A stretch of DNA of 64,000 nucleotides, from the NCBI RefSeq assembly GCF_014839805.1, contig NC_051123.1, positions 4,322,727 through 4,386,726 of the forward strand. The letters run 5' to 3'. The notes beneath the pieces were generated by a model, which was not told the DNA's origin, did no database searches, and saw only the letters and a list, made by a program, of their open reading frames with translations. Source of the DNA: Manduca sexta (lineage: Eukaryota > Arthropoda > Insecta > Lepidoptera > Sphingidae). The position numbers and the translations under genes were made by a program. Below are positions 46,209 through 58,292 of this stretch, in pieces (the first letter of the stretch is position 1; the number at the start of each line of letters is the position of its first letter).

Positions 46209-46260
46209 GAGGGTAAAGACTAAAGACGCGTCCAAAAACTGTCCATAAAACGAGTTAACG

Positions 46261-47733
46261 ATGGCTGATCCCAGGTACGTTATTGTGTCTAGATTACTCA
46301 ACTCTTTGCTATAGTCAGGGGGGCTCTATTCTGTCTAAGGGGGCAAATTCGTTTTTTTTATTTTTTTTAACCTGACACGTTTGTTAGCCCGACAAAGGTC
46401 GGCTTATAACATACCAGACTTTTAGTCTTTATTTTGATTCTTCGTATACAGCTTACAAAGCTGTCCTTCGATAACTCCCGTAACTGTAAAAAAATGGATG
46501 TCGCCGTCGTCGTTTCGTAGAAGTAACAGGACCCCCTATTTATACGATTGAGTGTTCACTGGTGGTATCTTAGCCCCCTCCTGGGTCACTGCAATGTCCA
46601 CCTCTACCGCCAAGCATCTCTGCAAGCATTGTTGTGTTCCAATTTGAAGGATATAGTAGCCAATGTAATTACTAGATAAAATCAGCGCTGCAGTACTACT
46701 AACGTGGTACGACAGCATCCGGCTGAATGAAAGGCGCCGTTGCTGGTATTTGTTTGTTGTTTTTTTTTGTAATCTTAAGAAACATAAATACTTATTTATA
46801 TATAGACTTTCTTATTGTTTTTTGTTTTGGGTTTTAATGCCAGTAATAAATATTTCTTTCTTCTTCTTCTATTATTACCAGACTTAACATCTTGTCTTAG
46901 ATTGATTAGCGCACTTTTGGCACTTCAAAGTTCGAGAGGTGGGTGCTGATTACTAATTTTCAATAGAGTAATTATTGTAATAGATACCTAATCTTTAGTC
47001 TTGGCAATAAACATCCTATATGTGGCCTAGAAATCTTAAGGGGAGGCTTCTGTTGCGAAGAGTAAAGATGATGATGATAATGATGGTGATGTTAAGCCAT
47101 GACTACGGATAATCCACCTTTTACTTTTCAGGCGAAGTAACATAGCAATACCAAGTGACGCTGGAATATTTTACTTAAATGAATTAACACATCGCCTGGT
47201 CGCGAAAACTGGAATACCTGACGACAGGCACCATTTGGGAAAGATCATATTGGAAAATCTAAGAGATAAAAACAATTCAGATTTTGTGCTGCAAGTAAGT
47301 GATTTGTCCCGATATACTACCCAGTTCCATGAAATAAGTTCACTTCTTTTATCGCTTTTAAATACAATTAGATATCAATGTTTTTAGTAAGTGCGTACAA
47401 AGATAAAATTGAAGGTATATTGAAATCAAGTTGGATATTCACACCTAATTTCCCTCCAATTCAACCAATTTAAGTGAGCAAAGCTCGAATGAAAGAGCTG
47501 GTCCCAGCAAGTATTCTAAGTCAAAAGGAAACCGCGTACTTCAATTAGATCCCAAGACATAGCAAAAGGAAGCTATAGAAACATAAAACATCTACAGGAC
47601 AATGGTAACAGTTAAATGTTTTGCAATGCTTGATGATTAGAGAAAATCTGTGCGTTAAACCTTTCTTTTAATCCATATTAAGCAAATCGGTTATATAGAA
47701 CGGTCTGAAAGACTCGCAATAGATTATATATAT

Positions 47734-47802
<69 letters not shown>

Positions 47803-50800
47803 TGTATATATATATATATATATATACAAACAAACTATAGTCAATATATCTAAGAAACTAAATGACAACTTTTCTAACGCGTACAGATAGACGGAGCTAC
47901 TGGGGAGTCAGAGACCTTCGGATCAGTATTAAAGAGATCAGTGCAATGTGCTAACGGGCTCAGAAAACTGGGTCTTAAGACCGGTGACGTCATTATCTTA
48001 ATGGCACCAAACCATTTGGACTTGGCCATTCCGTTCTACGCAGCCTTGTATCTTGGTATTACTATTGCTCCTATTGACACATTGTTAAGAGTCAGTAAGT
48101 GCCTTCTTTATTATTTATGAAACAATTTTAATAAATCCAATACAATATTGATTAATGTAATACTGAAATTCACATATTAGGAATAATAAAATTAAGTAAT
48201 AAGTACTAGCACACCAAGATTTATATATTTTTTTAAATATCATGGCTTGATCATATGACGCTAATTTCGTATTGATATGGAAAACCTAAGATCCATCGAA
48301 TACCTCTATAAAGATAAGTTTATTACTAAGCGTAAAACAAGGAACACCTCGTAAACGTAACAAGGTTAAATGTGTGAAAAAACAAACTTAAAAAATACTT
48401 TCAGATGAGCTCGGAGACACATTTCGCATTGATGTCCCAAAAGTAATATTCTGCCAAAATGAAAAACTATCTGACGTTCTGGCAGCTTCCGAGGTATTAG
48501 AGGAAAAACCAAAAGTTATTACTTTTGACAAAAGCGATCGAGTACTTAGCTTCGCGGACTTTCTCAAAAACCATGGCAACGACGTCAGTGTTGAAGATTT
48601 CAGGTAGAGATCTTACATTCCATTCTATTGCTAAATTATTATACCAGCCCTATATTATATACTGATCAGCTGAGCCCAGACCTCCTCTCCTACCCTCCCA
48701 GGGTAACCCTCTCAGGGTTTAAGCCTTAGTCCACCAAGCTGACCTAGTCCAGGTAGCCAAATTTCACATACCCGTGGAATCATCAGGTATGTAGATTTAT
48801 TCGCGATGTTTCCCTTCTTCTCATTGATAAAGAAAATTCCAATTCCTCTTCAAATGTCCTATTCAATTTGTAGCTTATATTTTTATGTATTACCCTACTT
48901 TCTCGGTGTCTAAAGTTTGTTTATGTTAGGTTAGTTTATTAACGATTTCTTATGGTTACGCGAATGTTAGACATCGAAATAAACGAACACAGTTCAGTCC
49001 GTCCAGTGACCATGAAGGCTGCGAAGTCTTCGAATCGTCGGGCAAACTTATAAAAAAAAACCGTGATAAAATCCAAAAAAAAAATTTATTACGAGGTTAC
49101 TTTATTGTTGTATGAAACACATAATAAATAGTAAGTACATGTTTATTAATTTCAGGGCTTCCGATTTCTCGCCAAGGTCTACACTAGCAATTCTAGTAAC
49201 CACCAGTGGCACCACAGGCAAACCCAAATCAGCCGCCGTTACACATAAAAGTTTTGTGATGTCTATGATGTACTTGTGGTAAGCTGCAAATTATACGAGA
49301 GGAGTTTTCATAGTCTAAGATCCGAAGTAATATAGGCGTTCACCCATCTGCTTAGCTAATGTTTTTTTTTAATCAATTTTTTATTATTATTGTTGAGGAA
49401 CTTGTTAAGCATGCAATAGATTACTGGAATTAGTGGTTTATTAACCTCTTAAGGTTAATAATGACACTACAGCGTGTTTACAAAGGTTAGTATATACTAA
49501 AACATTTACTTGAACATAAAATAGAGCATTCGCCGTTTTTTAAATTTTATCGAACCTACAATCTGACTTTAAAAACTAATGAGGATATTGGTGTCACTCT
49601 TTAACGGATAAAGGCATGAGCGCAGGCGACACGAAGTGAGGTGCGTGAGCCGAAGTACGAAGCAGGTAGTTACTTGTTCAAGTTCACTCAGTGATCTTGA
49701 GCTTGCTTTGCATTAACTGTTTTTTAGTCTATTTTACTTGCGTCGGGCATTCGCAGGAATGGTACATTATATGGAAATGATTTTGATAACTGACTTTTAC
49801 CTGTTACTATTCGTGAATCTAGACCAAAGAATTTGCTAGAGCATTACATTGTAAACTCTAGCAAATGTTCTAAGCAAATGTTCTGTAAACTAACTCTTAC
49901 AAAAATTATAGGTGCAAAGGTTATGTATTTCAGGCAGATCTCTTCTACGTTTCCGACACCGACAAGATTACCACTAATCATATCTCCAATTCAATGGCTG
50001 TCAGCGATTGTACATTTCTTGGGCTCACCAGTCTTTAAGTACACTCGACTGCAATCTACCAAGACAGTGACGCAAGAACACGCTTACTTCTTGATAAACA
50101 AATACAGAGTGAGTAACTTCCTTTCACATGTATATTTATTCAATTATAAAGTACATAATGATATACAGGATAGATTTTTGAGATGGGACAGTGATGGCAG
50201 CTACAGTAACCGCTATGACTACAAGAAAACTTTTTAGAAAATTGTCCAACATTTTATTCATAGAAAATGTCAACAAGAAACTTATAGTGTTAGAGATCCA
50301 GCCTCTGTTAAATTTTACTCAAGTAAAGATGATTTCCATTCATCTGAGTTGCATGAAGTTTTTGTTTTATTTCAGCCATCATATATTATTTCAAGCCCTA
50401 CAATGTTAACAACCCTTATAAAACCTGGTGATAGAGAGAAATGTGATTTTTCATGTTTCGAAACAATATTTATTGGCGGAGGTGCGGTACCTAATAAACT
50501 TATGGAAGATGTGAAGGTAAAAATTCCGCAACATTGTACACAATTAAATTAAACTATTTTACGAATTTTATCGCGGTTTTAATATTTTATTTTTCTCCCG
50601 ACGACGACTTTGCAGCCTTCATGGTCACGGTGGGGACGACGCGATAAAATTGGTAAAATAGTTTAATTTAAATGTCTAACATTCGCGTAAACTTAAGAAA
50701 CCATTATTGTACACAATACTCTGCGGCATATTTTCATTTTTAGGGACAAAAATATAGATTGCATTTAAAGGTTAACTGTGTGAATAAGATTTGATACTTT

Positions 50801-53800
50801 CTTGTTGTTTTAAGTGCTATATTTGTAAATAATTTAGATCTATATTGCATTTACTTTCACCCCATTTTACCTTGTCCCTTATCCGCCCTTGATATATCCT
50901 GATGTCACAGTTGCGTCATTTGTTGAGTCACAGCGAATTTGTGTTGATTGGGAGACCTTAATTTCGATTCCCAGATTGAGGACACTTTATGTGGGTTTAC
51001 CTAAAACAATTTGCCAGGACTAGATTCCGTCTAGATGTCATTAATATGAGGCTGGCGGCTGGTTGCAAACTGATTGATTTTTGCAACATGCTGGACGAGA
51101 ATATAGCATCGAACTTATTTTGAAGGAGAGTAAGAAGTGATGGGAAGAAACAAGATTTTAACCTTTTCCTTGATTCTTGTATTTTATCAATCATTCATCG
51201 CATTTATGTGTGTATTTCAGTTTTACATAAAAAACAAACGATTCGAGATATGAAGAACTAAAAACAAATTCGTATTTCAGATATTAATACCTAACGTGAA
51301 AGTAACCAATGGTTATGGTATGAGTGAAGCTGTTGGAATGGTACTGCAAGCAATTGGTTCTGTCCCCGGCTCTTGTGGGAAACCTTATGGGCCATTCCAA
51401 TATAAGGTACACGTTCATTACTTTGATACAAATATAGTATAACGGCTGTAGTGGAACTAATAAAATTATATCTTAACTTAAACCTAAACTTAAATCTACA
51501 CTATAACTAAAACTTATTTTTATATATACAAACTTATATCTAAAATAACTTTAAATGATTATTAATATATATTACAACAAACACCTTGACGGACTGATAC
51601 AATATTAGCGCGTACACCTGGTGACCCCGACGTGATCCAAGCTGCCTCAAGGCACGCCTATGATATTTTTTTGTCTGAGATTAAGATAGTTCTTATATGC
51701 ATTTTGCACTAGGTTTTCTTTTGAATGGTATACAGGCGAAACCGCAGCTTATCAACAGCGGTCCAGGAAGGGAAGTGGGAGAGAAAGTAAGGGAATGGCA
51801 AAAGGATCTTGAGTAGGGGGAGAACAAAGACAGAAGAGAAATGCAGGCCTCTTTAGATCTAGATGTGTGAATACTCCCAAGCTAACACACACTGCATTAT
51901 GGGCCTCGACCTGCGTCAACTTTTATGTTTTCCTAAACATGGCCGTACATTGCGTTTAAAGACGAATAAACATAAAAATTACTATTGCATGCTACTGACG
52001 TTGTGATTTGTGCTTCACTATACCTATCGTATCGATTGTGGCATCAAGATTGCTTTATTGATTATAGGTTGTAAAACTCTCCCAAATAACCTTTTAGGCA
52101 CTCTATAAAGTCAATGATAAATGTGTAAAAAAAAGTTTGTTGATCTTTCAGTTGGTAGATCCTATAACTGGTGAAGATATATATGAACCGAACAAACCCG
52201 GAGAGTTGAGGCTTCAAAGCGAAGTTCTTTTTGCGGTAAGCTTGTTATTTGTATAGTAGCGAATACTTAAAACATACAATCTTACTAATTTGTACTACTT
52301 ACTTATTTAAAATTAAAATTAATTCAATTTGTCTACCACTTAAAAAAACATTTCCAGGGTTATTATAATGATCCTGAAGCGACAGCAGCAATTTTCGAAG
52401 ACGGATGGTTGAAGACAGGAGACATCTTCTACCGAGATGAAAATTGGAACTTCTTCTTCGTGGATCGATTGAAACTGTTGCTTAAGTACAGAAATCATCA
52501 AGTAAGTCGGAAAATACTTACAGAATAAATAAGAAATGGATCAATGGGAGCAGATAGCTATAGGAGGGCTCTGAGCCAATAATTAGGAGGCGTGCTGCTA
52601 GGAGGAACCGCGCAAGGACGATGAATGCAGACAGCTGGATACTTTTTACCGGAGAAACCCAAAGCCGTTTCTAATGAGCCCAAGAGGGTCACCGCGGTGC
52701 ATTTCCAAGTATTTAGAGGCTCGGGCTCAGGCCGTCAGTTGTTTTTTATCTCATCTGGCGCTGTGACGGCACTTTTTCTTACAGTAATTCTAAAAAAAAT
52801 CACTACCACAATTTAAAACAAAATTAAGAGATTTATTTTTCAGTCAATTATGATGCTTACTCTAAACACTTAAAATCTATTTATTAAGTTTTGTTGTCAA
52901 AAAGTTTAATTTGTTACTTTAATTACTAATCATACCCTTCAAAGATAATGTGTGATTCAAAACATGATCCTTTTATTTGTAATAGTTTTTAAATTGTTTG
53001 CACTCAAAGTCTGCGAATTGTAAAAATATAAGCTAATTTTACTTGTTGATGTATATGACTGTTTGTTTTCCAAAATAAAATAAAATAACTTCAGTATGAA
53101 GAGATTATAATGACTAAATGGTAAATGAACAGAAAATGTATTACGTATATTGAAAAAAGAGTATGGTTTATGTCTACGACTTAAAAATGATCATTAATTC
53201 GTAGATCTCGCCAGTGGAAGTGGAGGGTGTGATCCGACAGCATCCGAGCGTGTTGGACGTGGCGGTGGTGGGGATACCAGACCCCGAGTGCGGAGACTTG
53301 CCGGTAGCTTGCGTGGTGCCTAAACCGGGACACACTATAGTTCCGCAACAAATCAAGGATTTAGTCAAAAGTAAGTCTATAAAAACTTGATATTTTTTTG
53401 ACGTGACATCAGATTATCTATACTAATATATAATGCTGAAGTGTTTGTTTGTTTGAAAGCACTAAACTCAGCAACTATGATTAAAAAAAAACATTTAGGA
53501 AGCTACATTACTCTTAAGTGCTATAGACTGCTTTTTATCCCAGGCAAATAGGTCTTTTATTTCGGAAATATTTTTCACGCGGGCGGCACCACGAGCAAAA
53601 GCTAGTGCTTAATAACAATTGTTTATTAAATATATGAATGAATGAATCTTCCTAGCCGAATTTTCGGCCACAGCGGCCCATCTCAACGGAGAACAGCCAG
53701 GTACGCAGGAGATATTAGAGTATACAAGTGTGTGCGCAATACACAGGTGCACTCTCTGTTCCTTCACTCTCATAGTTCGGTGAGACGGCAATCCGACATG

Positions 53801-54578
53801 ACCGCACAGAGATCAAGCGCAGGACTAACCGCTTTACCTACTTTCCGAGGCACGGGGGTATCACATCACCAACTTCCTGACTCCGAGCTGCGACTGGGTA
53901 ATGTTTTAAGATGGAAAAACCCAGTCACAATTATTTTTCGCCCAACACGGGATTCGAACCCAGGACCTCAGCGCAGTAGTCGTACTTGTCCTGTGTACAA
54001 ATACTACTACGCCACTGAGGCAGTCGCAAATATATAATGTACATTCCAATTAAATCACTACTGGTGGCAGGTCTCTTGTATGTGAGAGTCCATTTGGGTA
54101 GGTACCATCGCAATGTCTATTTCTGCCGCCAAGCAGCAGTGTGTAGTCACTTTTGTGTACCGGTTTGAAGAACATTGTAGCCAGTGTAATTATTGGACTT
54201 ACTAAGACCTAACATCTCACGTCTCAGGATGGCGAGCGCAGTGGAATATCAAACAATACTTTGTTATTCAAGGTGGTTTTTGAAGGCCTTATATCTTTTT
54301 GTCTCTAGTAAAGTGATCCAACTTAACATTCGCGGTACTTAATGCCAAACGATAACTGACTACGTGTGTGTTGGGGAAACGGTGAATTAATGTCCACCAT
54401 TTACAACTAAATGCAATAAATATTTGAAACACAATTTTTATTACTTTCAGACACGTTAGCGGATTCAAAGCAGCTGAGAGGCGGAGTGAACGTGATGAGG
54501 GAGCTGCCTCTCACCGCCACTACTAAACTGCACAGACAAAAACTTAATCAAATGGTCCTCACCGCGCAGAGAGAATAA
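46261..54578 (+). CDS. Gene F: complete ANL-superfamily ligase-like gene, 12 coding exons
   Basis: Exons: 46261-46274, 47132-47294, 47887-48094, 48405-48603, 49156-49278, 49934-50108, 50376-50516, 51281-51406, 52152-52235, 52358-52501, 53205-53370, 54451-54578. The 14-nt first exon (MADP plus two bases) joins in phase to [10 protein letters not shown]. The product is 556 residues and fully open. Motifs: TSGTTGKPK 211-219, YGMSE 353-357, TGD 431-433, VDR 446-448, catalytic lysine 540. It ends QRE, with no peroxisomal signal. The intron inside exon 4 (after EDFR) is retained, unlike C and D. Exon 53205-53370 differs from those of C and D at only about four positions each, while the preceding exon differs from C at about 27 of 144, so the C-terminal domain has probably been homogenised by conversion. 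A TATAAAAG box and an initiator-like TCATT lie upstream. Substrate unknown. Confidence 0.93.
46545..46705 (-). repeat. Rep-D fragment
   Basis: ACTGCAATGTCCACCTCTACCGCCAAGCA and AGCCAATGTAATTACTAGATAA match Rep-D in reverse (compare 54057-54240). Confidence 0.6.
47725..47830. repeat. TA microsatellite
   Basis: A run of about 50 TA units broken by TTGTTTG and short imperfections, in the gene F intron between exons 2 and 3. TTTGTATATA...TATACAAACAAA makes it partly palindromic. Confidence 0.95.
48640..48845 (-). mobile_element. Decayed SINE-A copy in gene F intron
   Basis: CCAGCCCTATATTATATACTG, CTCAGGGTTTAAGCCTTAGTCCACC and CGCGATGTTTCCCTTC are recognisable; the head is lost. Confidence 0.7.
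48990..49075 (+). repeat. Rep-G copy
   Basis: GTCCAGTGACCATGAAGGCTG, GAAGTCTTCGAATCGTCGGG, CCGTGATAAAATCC. Confidence 0.6.
50555..50680 (-). repeat. Rep-G copy, inverted, with terminal inverted repeats
   Basis: AAACTATTTTACGAATTTTATCGCG on the left and CGCGATAAAATTGGTAAAATAGTTT on the right bracket the CTTTGCAGCCTTCATGGTCAC core. The terminal inverted repeats suggest a DNA-transposon-derived or foldback origin for at least this copy. Confidence 0.65.
51735..51960. repeat. Purine-rich dispersed repeat
   Basis: GGGAAGTGGGAGAGAAAGT...GCAGGCCTCTTTAGATCTAGATGTGTGAAT, similar to about 59730-59920 (GCAGGCCTTTTTAGGACCTAATGTGTGGAT). Confidence 0.5.
53415..53610 (+). repeat. Helitron-like dispersed repeat
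   Basis: TCTATACTAATATATAATGC at the left and CGGGCGGCACCACGAGCAAAAGCTAGT at the right resemble 33499-33756. Confidence 0.5.
53636..54027 (-). mobile_element. SINE-B copy, full length
   Basis: Read in reverse: GCCTCAGTGGCGTAGTAG head, GGGTTCGAATCCCG B box, body to GGCCGCTGTGGCCG, ending in an AATGA repeat tail (53633-53648). It lies in the last intron of gene F. The long open frame 53642-54037 is a repeat shadow. Confidence 0.85.
54045..54275 (-). repeat. Rep-D copy
   Basis: ACTACTGGTGGCAGGTCTCTTG, AATGTCTATTTCTGCCGCCAAGCAGCAGTGTG and CTCAGGATGGCGAGCGCAGTGGAAT match 63205-63485 in reverse. Confidence 0.75.
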
Positions 54579-54885
54579 AAATAATTATTTATCAATACAT
54601 AATAAAACCGTAGAAATCACATAGTTTATTTTTGCCTTTCTTCGGCTAGTAATCACTTAAGTAGTGTTAGGTTTGTAGGTTAGCTGGGCTAGGGGGCTTT
54701 CTTTACCTGCCAGTCCGAGCTGGCTTTTTTGGTTTACCTTATTCTTTTTTATAATTTTAGCCCTTTATTTAAAATTTACGTAGTATAAATAACTATCCAA
54801 CACTAAAAAAAATTTGCAATTCGAACGAGTAGTTCCTAAGTTTACCGTGTTCAAACAAAAAACCTTTAACTTTATATATATATTT
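54579..54885. other. Gene F 3' flank
   Basis: Contains the AATAAA at 54601. No further feature is seen before the T-rich end of the LINE. Confidence 0.5.
54601..54606 (+). promoter_or_regulatory. Polyadenylation signal candidate, gene F
   Basis: AATAAA lies 23 nt after the stop. A second AATAAA overlaps the stop at about 54574. Confidence 0.4.
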
Positions 54886-56390
54886 TTTTTTATTGTTTAC
54901 ACAAAAAAAAATACAATAATTATACAATACTAGCATCTATCAAACCACAGAGGTTTATACTAGAGCTGATAAGAGTTTACAACAGTAACGATACATAACT
55001 ATAGGTACTTAGTATATATATATACAAAAACTGTAATTATTATTCCTTAATGACCGGGTAAATCTGTATACACCATTAACTACACCAAATATACTTAAAC
55101 TTATTGATTGGTTTAAAGATAGTTTTCAACTTAAACTTATAATTAGATGGTGTAATTTTCTCAATTAGGTCGGTAGGCAAGTTATTAATAAGTCGGGGTA
55201 TAATATAGTTAGCTGTCCGCTCCCCGTACGCATTGTTAGCACTCGGTTGAAATAACTGGTTTTGAGCGATTACCCGAGTATATATAGGATGTTTAATGAC
55301 ACTTTTTACGGACGTATTAAAATAATAATGTTTAAGTAGGGTAAATTTTATTAGTGAATAAATATTCATTATTTTGCAATGCTTAAATAGACCTTTTTCA
55401 TCATGAGTATATTGGAGTTTGACATTAGTGGAGACAATCGTTTTGAGAATTTTTAATTGGAGTTCATATATGCGACTAACATAATATGTTTTATACGTAC
55501 GACCATAGCAAAGAAGGCCATATTGTATATAAGATTCCGCCAGTGTGTTGTAAAGCATTAACTTTGTCTTGAAAGGAATACGCCTGCTTAGTATTTTCAT
55601 GTTTGCCAAGAACTGCCTTAATTTACTGCAAACATATTCAATATGAAGAGACCAGTTGAATTTACTGTCCATAAACACAAACACAAATACACCGAGGTAC
55701 ATATGTCTGTCAACAGTTTCAATAAAAGGACATTGACAAGTTTTGCAATTAGAAGAGTGTAAACAATTATGATCGTGGGCCACTAGTTTTTTTTTAAATG
55801 AAGTAAGTGTGATATATGGCGATTTAATTATTAAAAGCTTAGTTTTATTAGCATTAAACACCAGACCAGAGTCATGGCACCACCTTGCAAGGGAATTTAG
55901 GTCAGATTGCAAACGTCCTATAGCTAATTCTGGATCTTTATCGGCTATTAAAAGACATGTATCATCCGCGAATTGGTAGCACGTGCTGTGTTGGATACAT
56001 TTATTCATGTCATTAACATAGGTCAAGAAAAACAATGGACCCAAAACCGAACCTTGTGCAGTTCCCTGGGTTACTGGTCTAAGATCGCTGTATGTATTAT
56101 TTATTTTTACAGTAAGCTTCCGGTTTTTGAGGTAGTTATTGCACCATGCGAGCAAGGGCCCACGTATACCACAATTTTCCAACCTCTCTATTAGTTTGCT
56201 ATGTATTAAAGTATCAAACGCACGTGAAAAGTCGATGAATAAGGTCAGTACATGTCGATACGATATACGATCGAAAATAGAGCTTTTACAAAAACTAGTA
56301 TCTTGTTATACAAATATTATATTGTTTCGAAATGGCGGTTCCTTAATCATTTGTTCATCGGGGATGGTATAAATACCGGTTTCTAGGTGT
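54886..56390 (-). mobile_element. 5'-truncated non-LTR retrotransposon with RT ORF
   Basis: On the reverse strand an open frame ends at 55076. It encodes a reverse transcriptase from LFIDFSRAFDTL (catalytic motif A, about 56245-56215) through QGSVLGPLFF, then FADDT (catalytic motif C), to a thumb and C-terminal region ending KYIWCS. The open frame at 55076-56182 is 368 codons and continues open upstream to about 56290, where a stop in AATATTTGTATAACAAG breaks it. Further upstream, GIYTIPDEQMIKEPPFR is in another frame. The left end is T-rich (polyA on the element strand). The FADDT motif and layout suggest the Jockey/CR1-type group; clade is inferred. No endonuclease domain remains. Confidence 0.9.
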
Positions 56391-56790
56391 TTTTTTTTTT
56401 TGGAGATCTGCCGTGGTTATCTCCGGGGGTACTCTGCAAACGGTATACAAGCGATCCCCCGGCTTAGCAACCACGGCAGTCCCTATGAGATTTGGTGGGC
56501 CCTACCGTTATCACCGAGGATGCCAGCGAACGGTACGCTGGCAAGCCACGCCTATCCGGTCTGAAGGCCTGGGAAAAAGGGAGGGGATAGGGTGAAGGAA
56601 GAGAGGAGGAGGAAGAAGGAGCCGTCTCAGGATAGTTGAAAGGAAGAGGGAGGGGAAATTTTCACGAACCCTTATAGGCCTCAAAGTGTATTTAGCAACC
56701 ATGAGGTATACACACTGAACTGTGTACCTAGGGTAGCGGGAAATGTGGAGACCAAGTGCAGAAGAATTGCCTCGGGGGGGGGGGGAGCAG
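56391..56790 (-). mobile_element. Rep-F polyA-tailed retroelement, copy 2
   Basis: T12 at 56391-56402 is the polyA tail, followed in reverse by GGAGATCTGCCGTGGTT, the GCGATCCCCCGGCTTAGC segment, a GA-rich tract and a G-run at about 56776. It matches 35195-35622 and is inserted against the 5' side of the LINE. Confidence 0.8.
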
Positions 56791-57570
56791 GGAGGTTCTA
56801 GATTGAGAACGAGTACTTAGTTCATTCAACCGCGCTAAATGGATGGCCGCGGTTAGTTCTAGCCGATCCATACGATGATCTCACTCTGGCTATTCCAAAC
56901 TAGATATAGTTCTTGAAACTCCAACAATCTACAAGACCGCAGTTCCGTCCTCGCCGCATTCATAGTCCTCCCGACCTTTCTAATGGTTTCGGCCCCTGTG
57001 TCGACAAGTAACAGTAACGGATAGTTCTTAGTTCGCTCATTCTATAATTACTGATGTCATTTTTCCTAGTGGTCGTCTTGAGCAGAAGTTCGTAACCCGT
57101 TAGTGGGTTGCCCTTGGCATGGTCACTTGATTTCAAAGGGATGTAAGCGCCTAATGAGCTCACCTAAAATTCCGGTGTGTTTGTATAAGGCGACGATAGT
57201 CAAGCAAACAAACTGTGTTCTACCATCGATTGCTGTGCTGTTCACTACGAAGCGTAGGTAAAGTAAATATTTACTATATTCTCTTTCAAATAACTTTGAA
57301 ATACTTATTATCATAATAAGACATAAAATATACACATGTCGATATATATAACTTACAAAAGTATGTTCTGTATTATAATTATTATTGTAAAATTGTACTT
57401 CTGGCTTATACGTAACAACAACGGCAATGCTATTAAATATTGTAGTTTAATTTATGTGACGGTATTTTATCTTTTGCAGTTGAATAAACTAATAAATATG
57501 TATAACAAAGGGCATATACCTATAGGTACATAGTGTATATGCCACCTATATTGTATAAATGTAAATTTAT

Positions 57571-57840
57571 GAAACCCTCCTAGCCGAATTTCGGCCACGG
57601 CGGCCAATCTCAGTAGATCAGCCAGGTACGCAACAGATATTATAGTGCACAAGTGTGTGCGCAATACACAGGTGCACTCTCTGTTCCTTCACTCTCATAG
57701 TCCAGTGACGCGGCAATCCAACATGACAGGAGAGAACAGGCGGAATATCAACGGCTTTTCGTGGATTCCGAGGCACGGGGGCGTCATACCGCCATCTTCC
57801 TGACTCCGAGCTGTGACTGAGTAATTTTAGATGAAAAAAT
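57571..57840 (-). mobile_element. SINE-B copy, head lost
   Basis: CTAGCCGAATTTCGGCCACGG to CTGACTCCGAGCTGTGACTGAGTAAT; the tRNA-like head is missing at the right end. Confidence 0.75.
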
Positions 57841-57974
57841 GTTATCTATTTATTCCGTACAAAGAGTAAATACAAACAATGCTTTTCTTTTACGACGTTG
57901 CAAAGGCTGTAATGAGTTTCTCCTGAATCTTGATATTTATTTGTTTTACTCCACCGTAAATAAGGCTAAAGGAT

Positions 57975-58292
57975 AATAATAATATCAGCTCTGTATTATA
58001 TATACTGTCCCACTGCTGGGAACGGGCCTCCTCTACTACTGAGGTAGACTAGGCCTTGGTCCAACACGCTGACTTAGTGCGGATTGGTAGACTTTACATA
58101 CCCTCAAAATTCTTTTAGAGAACTTACATATAAGGTATTCAGATTTTCTCGTTAAGTTTTCCTTCACCGTAAAAGCAAGCGATAATTCACAGAGAATACA
58201 CACATGATTTTGGAAAAATGAAAGGTGCCCTTGGGATTTGAACCTGCGCACATTCGTCTCGGCAGTCCGTTCCAAATAATTCGGCTATCTCT
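57975..58292 (-). mobile_element. SINE-A copy with target-site duplication
   Basis: GCTAAAGGAT flanks it at 57965-57974 and 58293-58302. More diverged than most copies in the window. Confidence 0.88.

Noticed and set aside
47725..47830. CRISPR-like or other ordered repeat array
   Set aside because: It is a simple TA microsatellite, and the organism is a eukaryote.
49833..50237. 134-codon open frame as one gene
   Set aside because: Only 49934-50108 is coding (gene F exon 6); the flanks are intron read-through.
28420..53368. Antisense open frames (at 28420-28863, 41190-41402 and 53174-53368) sharing the same peptide
   Set aside because: They are the reverse strand of the GC-rich, homogenised exon of C, D and F; their similarity is explained by the sense coding sequence.
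53642..54037. 131-codon open frame
   Set aside because: It lies wholly within SINE-B in the antisense direction and is not conserved in the other two copies.
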